In this document: piece after piece, positions 8,270-15,933 of the stretch | How the letters are laid out: the number at the start of each line of letters is the position of its first letter | Position numbering within the stretch: position 1 is the stretch's first letter | Assembly: GCA_029937135.1 (NCBI GenBank) | Contig: JAPYQX010000010.1 | Span: 1-22,457 of the forward strand | Reading direction: 5' to 3' | Length of the DNA: 22,457 nt | DNA from: Nitrospinota bacterium | GTDB lineage: Bacteria > UBA8248 | Made by a program: the position numbers and the translations under genes | The notes under the pieces: generated by a model | Seen by the model: only the letters and a program-made list of their open reading frames with translations | Database searches by the model: none | Told to the model about the DNA's origin: nothing

Positions 8270-10573
8270 ATGAGCAACATCGAAAATCCCGAATCCCTGG
8301 TGGGAAAGTCCACCCTGCGGTCCGACACCATCGAGAAATCAACAGGGGAAACCGTATTCAGCGATGACTTCGATCTACGCCACAAGATTTTCGGGGGCGT
8401 CCTTCGCAGCCCAGTCGCAAACGCCCGAATCGTCAAACTCGACACCCGAAAGGCCGAAGCCCTCCCTGGAGTTCACGCGGTTCTGACCGCCGGAGACATA
8501 CCGGGGACAAACCTCCGAGGGAATCTTCTCGGCGCACGCGACGATCAGCCCGTCCTGTCGGAAAAAAGCGTCCGCGCCGCCGGCGATCCCGTCGCCCTCG
8601 TCGTCGCCGACACGCGAGATTTGGTGCGGGAAGCCTTGAATCTCATTCGCTTCGACTGGGAAAAATTGCCGCTGGTGCTCGACCCCGCGAAGGCGATGGA
8701 GCCCGGGTCGCTCCAGGTGGACGAACGCGGAAATCTAATCGGCCACTATGGATACGAGCGGGGCGATGTCGATGCGGGATTCCGGCGCGCCGCCGCCGTA
8801 GTCGAGGAAACCTTCCAGACCCAGTGCGTCGAGCACGCCTACATGGAAACCGAGTCCGGGGTCGCCTGGGTGGATGCGGGCGATGTTGTTCATATCCGCT
8901 GTGGAACGCAGATGATCGAAAACTTCCGGTTCATCGCCCGGATTCTGGGCGTCCCCCACAATCAGGTCCGGATCGAATGCCCATACGTCGGTGGCGCGTT
9001 CGGCGGAAAAATCATGATGACCATCGAGCCCTTTCTGGCGCTGCTCGCCAAAGCGACGGGGCGGCCGGTTCAAATGTCCCTGTCGCGGGAGGAATCTATC
9101 CTCTCCTCCACGAAGCGCCACCCCTACACCATGTACTACAAGGCCGGCACCGACGCGGAGGGCCGCCTCATCGCCTGGAAGGCGGATATCATCGGCGATG
9201 CGGGCGCCTATACGGACCTGAGCGCCGTTCTTTGCAAATACTCCATGGTCCAGGCCTCGGGGCCATACCGATGCGTAAACACGAAAGTCGATATGAGAAT
9301 GGTGCTCACCCACAACCCGGTGGGAACCGCCATGCGCGGAGTCGGCTCGCCTCAGATCACCTTCGCGATTGAAGGCGTAATGGACACCCTGGCAGAAAAA
9401 CTGGGGATGGACCCCCTTGCCTTCCGAAAGAAAAACTACCTTTCCAAGGGAGAGGCGCTGGCCACGGGCCAGCCGCTAAAGAGGGAGGTCCGGCTCGCCG
9501 AAACGGCGGAGCGGGCGCGCCGGACGCTCGATGATTCCCTGCCATCGAACGGCAGCGGAGAATCGCCCGGAAGCGGATTTCAAAAACCGCTCCGGGCCCG
9601 GGGCTTTGCTTCGAACATCACCGGCTACGGCCGATACGGAACCGTCGCCGATGCTTTCGTATCCTTGCAGCTCGACGGAAGCGCCGTCGTCGCCGCGGGC
9701 GCTCCCGATTTGGGCGCGGGCCAGGAGGGCGGCTACCGGCAAGTCGCGGCCGAGGCTCTGGGGCTGCCCATCGAAAAGGTCACTATGCATCTGTCGGACT
9801 CGCAAACCACGCCCCTGGTCGGAATGACCGCCGGGAGCCGGCAGTTTCTCAACACGGGAACCTCCATCGAGCGCGCCGCCAAGCCCATCGCCGACGCCCT
9901 GAAAAAAGAAGCGGCGAAACTTCTCGAAGTAAGCGAGGAGGATATCGTTCTCTCCGGCGGGAGGGCCCATGTCCGGGCCATGCCCGAGCGCTATGTTAAT
10001 CATGCCCAGATTGCCGCCGCCTGCGCCGCATCGGGCGTTTACCTGGCGAACACCGGGAGACTGGAAATACCGCCGGAACCCTACCCCGGATCCGAATCGG
10101 CGCATGAGGCCGGTTGGGTGGATTACGTTTTCGGCGCCGCGGCGGCGGATGTATCCGTGGACCCCGACACGGGTGAAGTAACGGTCAATGGCCTCGGGAT
10201 TTGCCACGATGTCGGAACGGCCGTGAATCCCCAGACCGTCCTCGGGCAATTCGAGGGAGGAGCGGTCTTCGGATTGGGCCTGGCGACTCTGGAGGATTGC
10301 GCCGGAGCGGACGGCCGGGTGGAAGCTCACGATTTCGCGCAGTACCTTCTCGCCACGGCGATGGATGTCCCGGCTATCGGAACAGCCATTGTCGAATCGG
10401 GGGAGGGAGCCGGGCCCTTCGGCGCCAGAGGCGTCGGAGAGCCGCCGAACAACACGCCCGCCGGGGCTATCGCCAACGCCGTTTCAAACGCGATCGGAGT
10501 CCGGGTGACTTCACTGCCCATCACCGCCGAAAAGGTTGTTCGGGCCCTGCACGTCGGCGTATGGCCCAAATAG
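8270..10573 (+). CDS. Xanthine dehydrogenase family molybdopterin-binding (large) subunit
   Basis: A 767-residue large subunit of a molybdenum hydroxylase, the family of xanthine dehydrogenase, aldehyde oxidoreductase and 4-hydroxybenzoyl-CoA reductase. The N-terminal a/b-hammerhead domain (around GVLRSPVANARI) is followed by the two molybdopterin-binding domains. GGAFGGK at about 241-247 is a cofactor-contact motif, and Glu724 in RGVGEPPNNTPAGA matches the essential Glu of the active site. The active-site loop reads AMRGVGSPQ (354-362), so it lacks the AYxCSFR motif of true (form I) CO dehydrogenase. The ATG at 8270 is preferred over an upstream in-frame ATG (8216) because homology starts there; its ribosome site is weak (a G-run about 9 bases upstream). 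Iron-sulfur and FAD partner subunits would be expected, but none is encoded in this window. Confidence 0.94.
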   Translation: MSNIENPESLVGKSTLRSDTIEKSTGETVFSDDFDLRHKIFGGVLRSPVANARIVKLDTRKAEALPGVHAVLTAGDIPGTNLRGNLLGARDDQPVLSEKSVRAAGDPVALVVADTRDLVREALNLIRFDWEKLPLVLDPAKAMEPGSLQVDERGNLIGHYGYERGDVDAGFRRAAAVVEETFQTQCVEHAYMETESGVAWVDAGDVVHIRCGTQMIENFRFIARILGVPHNQVRIECPYVGGAFGGKIMMTIEPFLALLAKATGRPVQMSLSREESILSSTKRHPYTMYYKAGTDAEGRLIAWKADIIGDAGAYTDLSAVLCKYSMVQASGPYRCVNTKVDMRMVLTHNPVGTAMRGVGSPQITFAIEGVMDTLAEKLGMDPLAFRKKNYLSKGEALATGQPLKREVRLAETAERARRTLDDSLPSNGSGESPGSGFQKPLRARGFASNITGYGRYGTVADAFVSLQLDGSAVVAAGAPDLGAGQEGGYRQVAAEALGLPIEKVTMHLSDSQTTPLVGMTAGSRQFLNTGTSIERAAKPIADALKKEAAKLLEVSEEDIVLSGGRAHVRAMPERYVNHAQIAAACAASGVYLANTGRLEIPPEPYPGSESAHEAGWVDYVFGAAAADVSVDPDTGEVTVNGLGICHDVGTAVNPQTVLGQFEGGAVFGLGLATLEDCAGADGRVEAHDFAQYLLATAMDVPAIGTAIVESGEGAGPFGARGVGEPPNNTPAGAIANAVSNAIGVRVTSLPITAEKVVRALHVGVWPK

Positions 10574-10621
10574 GGGCCGGGTCAAAGTTCCGGTCTGGCC
10601 GGTCATCAATGTAAACAGCGG

Positions 10622-11377
10622 CTAGTGAACGACGTAGCCGCCGTCCATGACAAGGGCATGGCCGAGGATATAGGCCGCATCCTTCGAGACGAGAAAAGCA
10701 ACCATCCCGGCGACCTCCTCGACGGTGCCGAATCGGCCGATGGGAACGTCTCTTGCGCGCTGCTCAAGCTCTCCCGGGTTCCGGTTCGCCAAAAACCCAT
10801 CGGTGGAAATCGGTCCCGGACAAACGGCGTTGACCGAGATGCCATCCCCGCCCAATTCGAGGGCCATAGACCGCGTAAGCTGGATGAGACCCGCCTTGGT
10901 GAGGCTGTAGATGGCCCCGTAGCGCGAAGCCACGATACCCAGTTGACTCGCCATGTGGACGATATGTCCCCCGCCCTGCTCGCGCATGATGGGCACGACG
11001 GCCTGACTCGCGAAGAAGGGCGCGCGCAGATTGATCGCCACCAGCCGGTCGAACTCCTCGTGAGAAAATTCACCAAACGCCTTTCGGGCCCTGACCCCCG
11101 CGTTGTTCACCAGGATATCCACCCGGCCCATGCGCTCCTTTGCAGAGGCCACCATGGTCTCCGCCTCCCCGGTTATCGAGAGATCGTGCAACCCCCAGGC
11201 GGCGTCCGGGGCGCCAGCATCCCGGCAGGCTTTTTCGATTTCCTCAAGCTCCGCCTCGGTGCCGTCCGCCGCCAGGTAGATGGCGGCCCCCTCGGAAGCC
11301 AGCCTCAGGGCCACCGCCTGGCCGATTCCGCGCGAGGAGCCCGTAATGATGGCGGCCTTTCCGTTTAGTTCGCTCAT
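10622..11377 (-). CDS. SDR family oxidoreductase (canonical)
   Basis: A 251-residue classical short-chain dehydrogenase/reductase. The cofactor motif TGSSRGIG is at 12-19, NNAG at 91-94, and the catalytic Ser144, Tyr157 and Lys161 (YSLTK) are all present. The C-terminal PGPISTDGF and GHALVMDGGY blocks are also typical. It would interconvert an alcohol and a ketone with NAD(P). It is the last gene of the minus-strand block, 52 bases behind the divergent SDR. GGGAG lies 9 bases before the ATG. Its stop is 48 bases from the stop of the convergent molybdenum hydroxylase gene. Confidence 0.94.
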   Translation of the reverse strand: MSELNGKAAIITGSSRGIGQAVALRLASEGAAIYLAADGTEAELEEIEKACRDAGAPDAAWGLHDLSITGEAETMVASAKERMGRVDILVNNAGVRARKAFGEFSHEEFDRLVAINLRAPFFASQAVVPIMREQGGGHIVHMASQLGIVASRYGAIYSLTKAGLIQLTRSMALELGGDGISVNAVCPGPISTDGFLANRNPGELEQRARDVPIGRFGTVEEVAGMVAFLVSKDAAYILGHALVMDGGYVVH

Positions 11378-11429
11378 TTTTGCATTCTCCCTTCAATCAA
11401 AAAATTTAATCGAAACTTCAGGCGCAAAA

Positions 11430-12212
11430 TCAAACGACGGGCGAAGTCCCGCCATCGACATTTATCGCCACTCCTGTGATGTAGGAAGCGGCGTCCGAGG
11501 CAAGAAAACAGGCCATGTTCGCGTACTCCTCCGCCGTACCCATCCGGCCCAGCGGAATGCCCTTTCCTTTATCCTCGATGAATTGCTCGAACGACATATC
11601 GGGAGACTGCTTTTTATAGGCCCGGTCCCACAAATCGGTGACGATGATGCCCGTGCAAAGCGCGTTAACCAAAACGTTATGGGGTGCGAATTCCTTGGAC
11701 AAAACTTTCGTGAGCGACATGCCGGCAGCGCGGGAAATTGCCGTGGGAGCGCCTTCCGCTCCAGGCGCCTTCGCGGCGCCGTTCAATATGTTGATGATCC
11801 GGCCCCACTTTTGCGCCTTCATCCCGGGCAGAACGAGCCTGGAGGTCCGGATGGCGGCGAAAAGCTTCAGATCAAGATCGTCTTGCCAAACCTCGTCCGT
11901 GATTTCCTCGAACTTCCCCCGGACCGCCGACCCGGCGTTATTCACCAATATATCGACCGTTCCGAAATCGGCGGAAACGGCCTCATGCATAGTGGTAATC
12001 TGCGCGGCTTCGGTTACATCGCATGGATAGGCGCCCACCTTCGCATTCGAGGCGGCCTCAATCTCGGATTTGGTTTCCTCGAGAACATCCTTGCGCCTCG
12101 CCGTAATCGCCACATTGGCTCCCGCCTGGGCGAATTTCAGCGCCATCGCGCGGCCAAGCCCCCGGCTGCCCCCGGTAATCAAAGCGGTTCTTCCATCCAT
12201 TTGAATTTGCAT
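11430..12212 (-). CDS. SDR family protein lacking the canonical catalytic residues
   Basis: A 260-residue protein with a full SDR Rossmann fold: TGGSRGLG (13-20), NNAG (91-94) and a C-terminal GVAINVDGGTSPV. The active site is altered. Where the neighbouring SDR has Ser144, Tyr157 and Lys161, this protein has Asn144 (NILNG), Thr157 and Arg161 (TAISRAA) at exactly the same residue numbers. Some annotated SDRs are known to lack YxxxK, so this may be a real subfamily rather than a broken gene: the frame is intact, the ribosome site (GGAGG 5 bases before ATG) is good and the rest is well conserved. It may bind NAD(P) but catalyse a different reaction or none. It sits 57 bases after the MetE-like gene. 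Confidence 0.9.
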   Translation of the reverse strand: MQIQMDGRTALITGGSRGLGRAMALKFAQAGANVAITARRKDVLEETKSEIEAASNAKVGAYPCDVTEAAQITTMHEAVSADFGTVDILVNNAGSAVRGKFEEITDEVWQDDLDLKLFAAIRTSRLVLPGMKAQKWGRIINILNGAAKAPGAEGAPTAISRAAGMSLTKVLSKEFAPHNVLVNALCTGIIVTDLWDRAYKKQSPDMSFEQFIEDKGKGIPLGRMGTAEEYANMACFLASDAASYITGVAINVDGGTSPVV

Positions 12213-12269
12213 GACTCCCTCCGATAGAAAAAGACCGGCCGTTAAATTTCACCCCGGCGAAACGAAGAC

Positions 12270-13304
12270 TCAGGAAATCTCTCTCCGGACGATTTCCGCC
12301 CCTTCGACCATTGCCCTCAATTTTTGAAACGCCAAATCGCGCAGGAGATATTTCATTCCGCAGTCCGGGGCCACAATCAGTCTTTCGGGCGATATATACC
12401 GAAGCGCCTCCCGGATTCGCCCGGCCACCGTCTCCGGCGTCTCCGGTGTTTCATCTCCCATACTGATGACTCCGACCATGATTTTTTTCGACGGCAGTTT
12501 TTTCAGTATCGATAATGGAAGTCCGGGCTGGGCCGCTTCGATTGAAATGTGATCGGCGGCGGTGGCTTCCAGCTCGGGAAGAAACGAATAGCCGCTGGGT
12601 TTATTCTTGACTGAATGGGCATAACCGAAACACATATGGATCGCGGTGGTTCCTGAAACACCTTCCAACGCGCGGTTAATCGCCTTGACGGCGAATTTCC
12701 GTGCGCTTTCGGGCCGGGCCTGCATCCACGGCTCATCGAGCTGAACGATATCCGCGCCCGCGGCGAACATCTCCTTCACCTCCTCGTTGACCGCGGCAGC
12801 GTAGTCCATCGCCATCTCCTCGTCCGAGGCGTAGTGCTCATTCTGGGCCTGAACGGACATCGTAAAGGGACCCGGAACAGTCGCCTTGATGAGGCGGTCG
12901 GTTTGAGCGCGCAGAAACGCAACGTCACGCACCTGGACAGGGCGGCCGCGGCGAATGGGCCCCGTGACGCGGGGCACTGGGATTTTCCGGCCCGATCGGT
13001 TGACCGTCTCGCCGGGAGGGTCGATCTCCACCCCATCGAGCGCGGTCGCATAGCGGTTGGAATAGCTCTCTCGGCGAATTTCTCCGTCGGAGACGACGTC
13101 GATACCGGCGCGCTCCATTTCGCGGACGGCAAGCGTGGTGGCGTCGTCCTGGGCCTGCTCGAGAAAGGACTCAGGAACGCGCCAGATTTCCCGGAGCCTT
13201 ATCCGGGGCGGAGTCCCTTCCGCCATGAATTTTTCCCGATCAATTAACCATTCGGGCTGGGGATAGCTTCCGACAACCGTAGTGGGAAGGATTTTTAGTT
13301 CCAA
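12270..13304 (-). CDS. MetE-like cobalamin-independent methyltransferase, core domain (copy 1)
   Basis: A 344-residue protein matching the C-terminal catalytic barrel of cobalamin-independent methionine synthase, without the MetE N-terminal half. All four zinc ligands known from MetE are present: His223 and Cys225 in IHMCFGYAH, Glu256 in SIEAAQP, Cys315 in APDCGMK. Other family blocks are LPTTVVGSYPQP at the start and IVQLDEPW at 186-193. Such short proteins bind a thiol on zinc and alkylate it; core MetE of methanogens and Dehalococcoides uses a methylcorrinoid donor, and the related epoxyalkane:CoM transferase opens epoxides. The start is TTG at 13304 with AGGAG 6 bases upstream. It lies 25 bases behind the MBL gene, so the two are surely co-transcribed. 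Donor and acceptor unknown. Confidence 0.9.
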   Translation of the reverse strand: MELKILPTTVVGSYPQPEWLIDREKFMAEGTPPRIRLREIWRVPESFLEQAQDDATTLAVREMERAGIDVVSDGEIRRESYSNRYATALDGVEIDPPGETVNRSGRKIPVPRVTGPIRRGRPVQVRDVAFLRAQTDRLIKATVPGPFTMSVQAQNEHYASDEEMAMDYAAAVNEEVKEMFAAGADIVQLDEPWMQARPESARKFAVKAINRALEGVSGTTAIHMCFGYAHSVKNKPSGYSFLPELEATAADHISIEAAQPGLPLSILKKLPSKKIMVGVISMGDETPETPETVAGRIREALRYISPERLIVAPDCGMKYLLRDLAFQKLRAMVEGAEIVRREIS

Positions 13305-13329
13305 CGAAATCTCCTAGAAAATCGACTGG

Positions 13330-14280
13330 CTACAAAAGCGACAGAAATGTTTTTTGAACATTATAGGCATGAAGATCCCGGAAAAAATCGATTCGGGGAT
13401 GATCCGCCGGCGGGGCGTAGGGCTGCGCCATGTCCAACGGGATTCTTTCCATCGCTTCCTCGAGCGTCCATTTTTCACTGACTGCTTTTCGGACCGCGTT
13501 CGTCACCTGACTCAGGTACATCAGGTAACCGCCGAGAAGCGCGGCCGAGGAAGGTGGATTGTGCGCGGGGATGAGAGTTTCCACTTCAAGCGACTGGGCA
13601 AACCGGGCGATGGATTTCAAATACGCCGGAGCATCGCTCTCCAGGGAGACAATCAGGTTTCCACCCGTCATGTTACCCGTCCAAGCGGCCTTGGCCCCTG
13701 GCGCGTAGGTGATCGTGTCGCCCGGCGTATTGGCCGGCCCGAAATAATGGAGCTCCACCTCGGCACCGCCCAGGTCGATGCGAAGAAAATCATCAAATAC
13801 GATATCCGGTTTGCGGAGTTCGACCCCATCGAAAATCGCCGGATCGTTTCCAACGCAGGGAAGCATGAATTCCATCTCTTCCCGAAAATAGGGGACCAGT
13901 TCCGCCGTCCGGCGATGCTGAATCACCAGAGTCTCTTCGGGAAAGGCGCAGTTTCCAAATGTGTGATCACCGTGATAGTTCGAGTTGACGAGATAGCGAA
14001 TCGGCTTGTCCGTCACCTCCCGGACCCGCTCCTGAATTTGTCGGGCCATCACGAGGTTGATGTGCGCGTCGATCACCAGTACGCACCGATCCCCAACCAC
14101 AAAACCCGCGTTATCCACATTGGGAACCGAGGACAAAAGGGCATAGACGCCCGGGCCGAGTTCCTTTACCTCCAAATGGGCGCCCGTAGGATCGAGGAAA
14201 AAGGGAGTAAATCCCTCCGGAAAATCAGACCACGAAAGGCAGTGAAGATTTTCCGTATTTTCGCCGCCCGGGTTATTCAT
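13330..14280 (-). CDS. MBL-fold metallo-hydrolase with altered metal site
   Basis: A 316-residue metallo-beta-lactamase-fold protein. The HxHxDH motif reads NYHGDH, with Asn101 in place of the first His and then His103, Asp105 and His106. The next zinc-1 His is also Asn, at 184 in FGPANTPGD. The usual metal-bridging Asp appears as Asn203 in WTGNMTGG. The last ligand, His240 in IPAHNPP, is kept. So the zinc-2 site (Asp105, His106, His240) looks intact and the zinc-1 site does not. The frame is open and the ATG has GGAGAGGGAAAGAG just upstream. It sits between the MetE remnant and the intact MetE-like gene and probably acts with them, but its reaction is unknown. Confidence 0.9.
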   Translation of the reverse strand: MNNPGGENTENLHCLSWSDFPEGFTPFFLDPTGAHLEVKELGPGVYALLSSVPNVDNAGFVVGDRCVLVIDAHINLVMARQIQERVREVTDKPIRYLVNSNYHGDHTFGNCAFPEETLVIQHRRTAELVPYFREEMEFMLPCVGNDPAIFDGVELRKPDIVFDDFLRIDLGGAEVELHYFGPANTPGDTITYAPGAKAAWTGNMTGGNLIVSLESDAPAYLKSIARFAQSLEVETLIPAHNPPSSAALLGGYLMYLSQVTNAVRKAVSEKWTLEEAMERIPLDMAQPYAPPADHPRIDFFRDLHAYNVQKTFLSLL

Positions 14281-14309
14281 CTCTTTCCCTCTCCCGAATT
14301 TTGTTATTT

Positions 14310-14336
14310 GATAAATATTTTATCCGAGATTCTCGG
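14310..14336. repeat. Two adjoining inverted repeats upstream of the MBL gene
   Basis: GATAAA and TTTATC (14310-14324, AT-rich) touch CCGAGA and TCTCGG (14324-14336). Together they form two small perfect dyads 30 to 56 bases before the MBL start codon. They coincide with the point where the MetE-like remnant loses similarity. They could be an operator for the MBL gene or simply chance. Confidence 0.35.
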
Positions 14337-14409
14337 TGAACCAGGAAGGCCGAGGCAGAGATCAGATAATCGAAGTGGGAAGAACGATGTCAGCGGTCGC
14401 TGTAAGCAT
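14320..14409 (-). pseudogene. 5' remnant of another MetE-like methyltransferase gene
   Basis: Read from the ATG at 14409, the translation is MLTATADIVLPTSII, a TGA stop (14362-14364), then in the same frame SLPRPSWFTENLG and a TAA (14320-14322). The intact MetE-like gene just upstream begins MYNATDGIILPTTII and goes on, after a single Gly, with SLPRPHWYTENLG. The two match codon for codon, and the TGA stands where the intact copy has that Gly (GGA to TGA is one change). A strong GGGAGGTGA ribosome site precedes the ATG. After about 30 codons the similarity stops and the MBL gene follows. The DNA differs at many positions from the neighbour, so it is not a recent duplicate. I read it as the surviving start of a third MetE-like gene whose body was deleted. 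Confidence 0.75.
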
Positions 14410-14461
14410 ATTTCACCTCCCTCAAAAAATTCTAAAAATCTTCAGGTTTGTCTTTTTAAAA

Positions 14462-15646
14462 CTACTCTTCTCTCTCGACCAGCGAATAGCGCGGGTCGGC
14501 CGCCAGGCATTCCGCTTCGGGCACCCCCAGCTCGCGGCGGACGATGTTCGTCCCCTGGACGATCGAAGCCATCTTGTAGAAGGCGTGTCTGCGGCTCATT
14601 CCCTCGCGCCCCATGCCGCAGTCCGAGCAAAGAATTAGGCGCTCGGCCGGAATATGTTTGAGCGCCCGGCGAATCAGGTCCGCCACCTCATCCGGGGTCT
14701 CCACCTGGAGCGAATGGTGGTCAACGACACCGATGGCGATTTTTTTATCGGTGATCGTTTTTCCGATCGCCTCAAGGTCCATGCCTCCCGAGCTACAGCA
14801 TTCGAAGGTGAGGATGTCGGCGTCAATCTTGTTCAATTCCTCGAGCGCCGGCGCGTAGCTTTGCACCTTGTCAAAGATCCGCTGCTGGGCCGGGTTGCCC
14901 CAGCAGGTATGGCACCAAACCTCGGTGATATCCCTCAGGCCTTTCACGGTGTCGTTGAAGACCTCGCGCATGTATTCGGGGGTGAGATCTCCACCCGTTA
15001 GACCCTTGGCGGCGAGGAGATGAACCTGGGGCTCCTCCATCTGGATGGCGGGGCACCCGGCCCGCGCCACCTCCGTGAGTTCCTCGTTCAGGGCATCGCC
15101 TATGGCCTGGATGCGCTCTTTCATCCCCTTGTAGTAGCTGTCCCTCACGCCCATCGCGATGAGCTCGGGGGTGATGGTGCCGAATTTGACGGGCCGTTTG
15201 GTGAGCCGCTGCGCTGTTTTCCAGAGTGCGGTGTATTGCAAATCACCCCGGCCAACCGGCCCCACGATCTCGGGCATGAGGCGGGCTTCGGTTACGTCGT
15301 GCAAAATCCGCCCGGGCGGGACGGTCGCCCTGCCCCCTTCCTTGGGAATGCGGTAAGGATGAAAACCCTCGAAACCATCCATATGGCGGGGCGCGTAGCT
15401 GAACCAGGTGTGGCCGCCCACGTCGGTGTCGAATCGGCTGTCTCCGTCCGTACAGATATCGAGGCCGGCAACCTCCTCATCGCGCAAATAGGATGATACG
15501 GCGTCGGTGTATTGCTCCCGGAAGCGGGCATTGGTCATGGCCTCGCGAAATCTGCGCGTGCCCAGGTTTTCGGTATACCAATGCGGCCGGGGAAGCGAAC
15601 CAATGATGGTGGTTGGAAGGATAATGCCATCAGTGGCGTTGTACAT
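14462..15646 (-). CDS. MetE-like cobalamin-independent methyltransferase, core domain (copy 2)
   Basis: A 394-residue MetE-type catalytic barrel, again without the MetE N-terminal half. Zinc ligands are all present: His246 and Cys248 in WCHTCWGNP, Glu282 in LTFECCSSGG, Cys343 in CSDCGMGREG. The IQMEEPQVH segment (201-209) matches the MetE barrel strand that carries a substrate-contact Glu. It differs widely from copy 1 (344 residues), so the two are old paralogues and probably have different substrates. The ATG at 15646 has AAGGAG 8 bases upstream and is preferred to an in-frame TTG at 15664. It is the first gene of the minus-strand block that runs through the remnant, MBL, MetE copy 1 and the two SDRs. 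A zinc-thiolate alkyl transfer is expected; substrates unknown. Confidence 0.9.
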   Translation of the reverse strand: MYNATDGIILPTTIIGSLPRPHWYTENLGTRRFREAMTNARFREQYTDAVSSYLRDEEVAGLDICTDGDSRFDTDVGGHTWFSYAPRHMDGFEGFHPYRIPKEGGRATVPPGRILHDVTEARLMPEIVGPVGRGDLQYTALWKTAQRLTKRPVKFGTITPELIAMGVRDSYYKGMKERIQAIGDALNEELTEVARAGCPAIQMEEPQVHLLAAKGLTGGDLTPEYMREVFNDTVKGLRDITEVWCHTCWGNPAQQRIFDKVQSYAPALEELNKIDADILTFECCSSGGMDLEAIGKTITDKKIAIGVVDHHSLQVETPDEVADLIRRALKHIPAERLILCSDCGMGREGMSRRHAFYKMASIVQGTNIVRRELGVPEAECLAADPRYSLVEREE

Positions 15647-15747
15647 AAGGGAGGCTCCTTTCAAAAAGAAGAATGGCTGTGAAAAAATAGTTTGTATTTC
15701 TACTTGGATAAAAAAATTCTATCATATGGACGGGAAGGCAAGAAACG

Positions 15748-15774
15748 AAAATCCGGGCCAGTTATTCACCCGGA
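15748..15774 (-). terminator. Candidate intrinsic terminator downstream of the DHDPS-like gene
   Basis: On the minus strand TCCGGG and CCCGGA (plus-strand 15769-15774 and 15752-15757) form a perfect 6-bp stem with an 11-base loop, followed at once by TTTT and then CGTTTCTT. The stem is short and it lies about 210 bases after the stop codon, so the call is tentative. Confidence 0.4.
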
Positions 15775-15798
15775 CGGCCCGTTTCATCCGCCCGCCTC

Positions 15799-15819
15799 GG
15801 GGCGGCGAGGGGCCGCCCC
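15799..15819. repeat. GC-rich hairpin
   Basis: GGGGCGGC (15799-15806) and GCCGCCCC (15812-15819) form a perfect 8-bp stem with a 5-base loop. There is no T-run on either strand, so it is not an ordinary intrinsic terminator. It could be a transcript-stabilising or Rho-related structure. Confidence 0.5.
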
Positions 15820-15933
15820 CGCCAAATATCATCAAGTATATATCCGGGATTCATGTACTTAGGCGCGCGGACAAGAAGGCCGCGCTTCATAAAAGGTCTT
15901 CCGCGTTGTCCCAATCGGCCATTTCGGTGCCGG

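Noticed and set aside
8270..10573. Carbon monoxide dehydrogenase large subunit (CoxL)
   Set aside because: The AYxCSFR motif of form I CO dehydrogenase is absent; the loop reads AMRGVGSPQ, as in other molybdenum hydroxylases.
14362..14364. In-frame TGA of the MetE-like remnant as a selenocysteine codon
   Set aside because: The intact relative has Gly there, not Cys or Sec, no SECIS-like hairpin directly follows, and a TAA stop ends the frame 14 codons later.
13354..14661. Long plus-strand open frame (435 codons) opposite the MBL gene and the MetE remnant
   Set aside because: It overlaps three minus-strand features, has no family motif and no ribosome site. It is open because of the codon use of the opposite strand.
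12270..15646. metE (methionine synthase) as a gene name for either MetE-like protein
   Set aside because: Both lack the N-terminal half of MetE, differ strongly from each other and lie in a catabolic context, so naming them metE would claim more than the sequence shows.
15799..15819. GC-rich hairpin as an intrinsic terminator or structured RNA gene
   Set aside because: No T-run on either strand and no wider conserved secondary structure that I could recognise.
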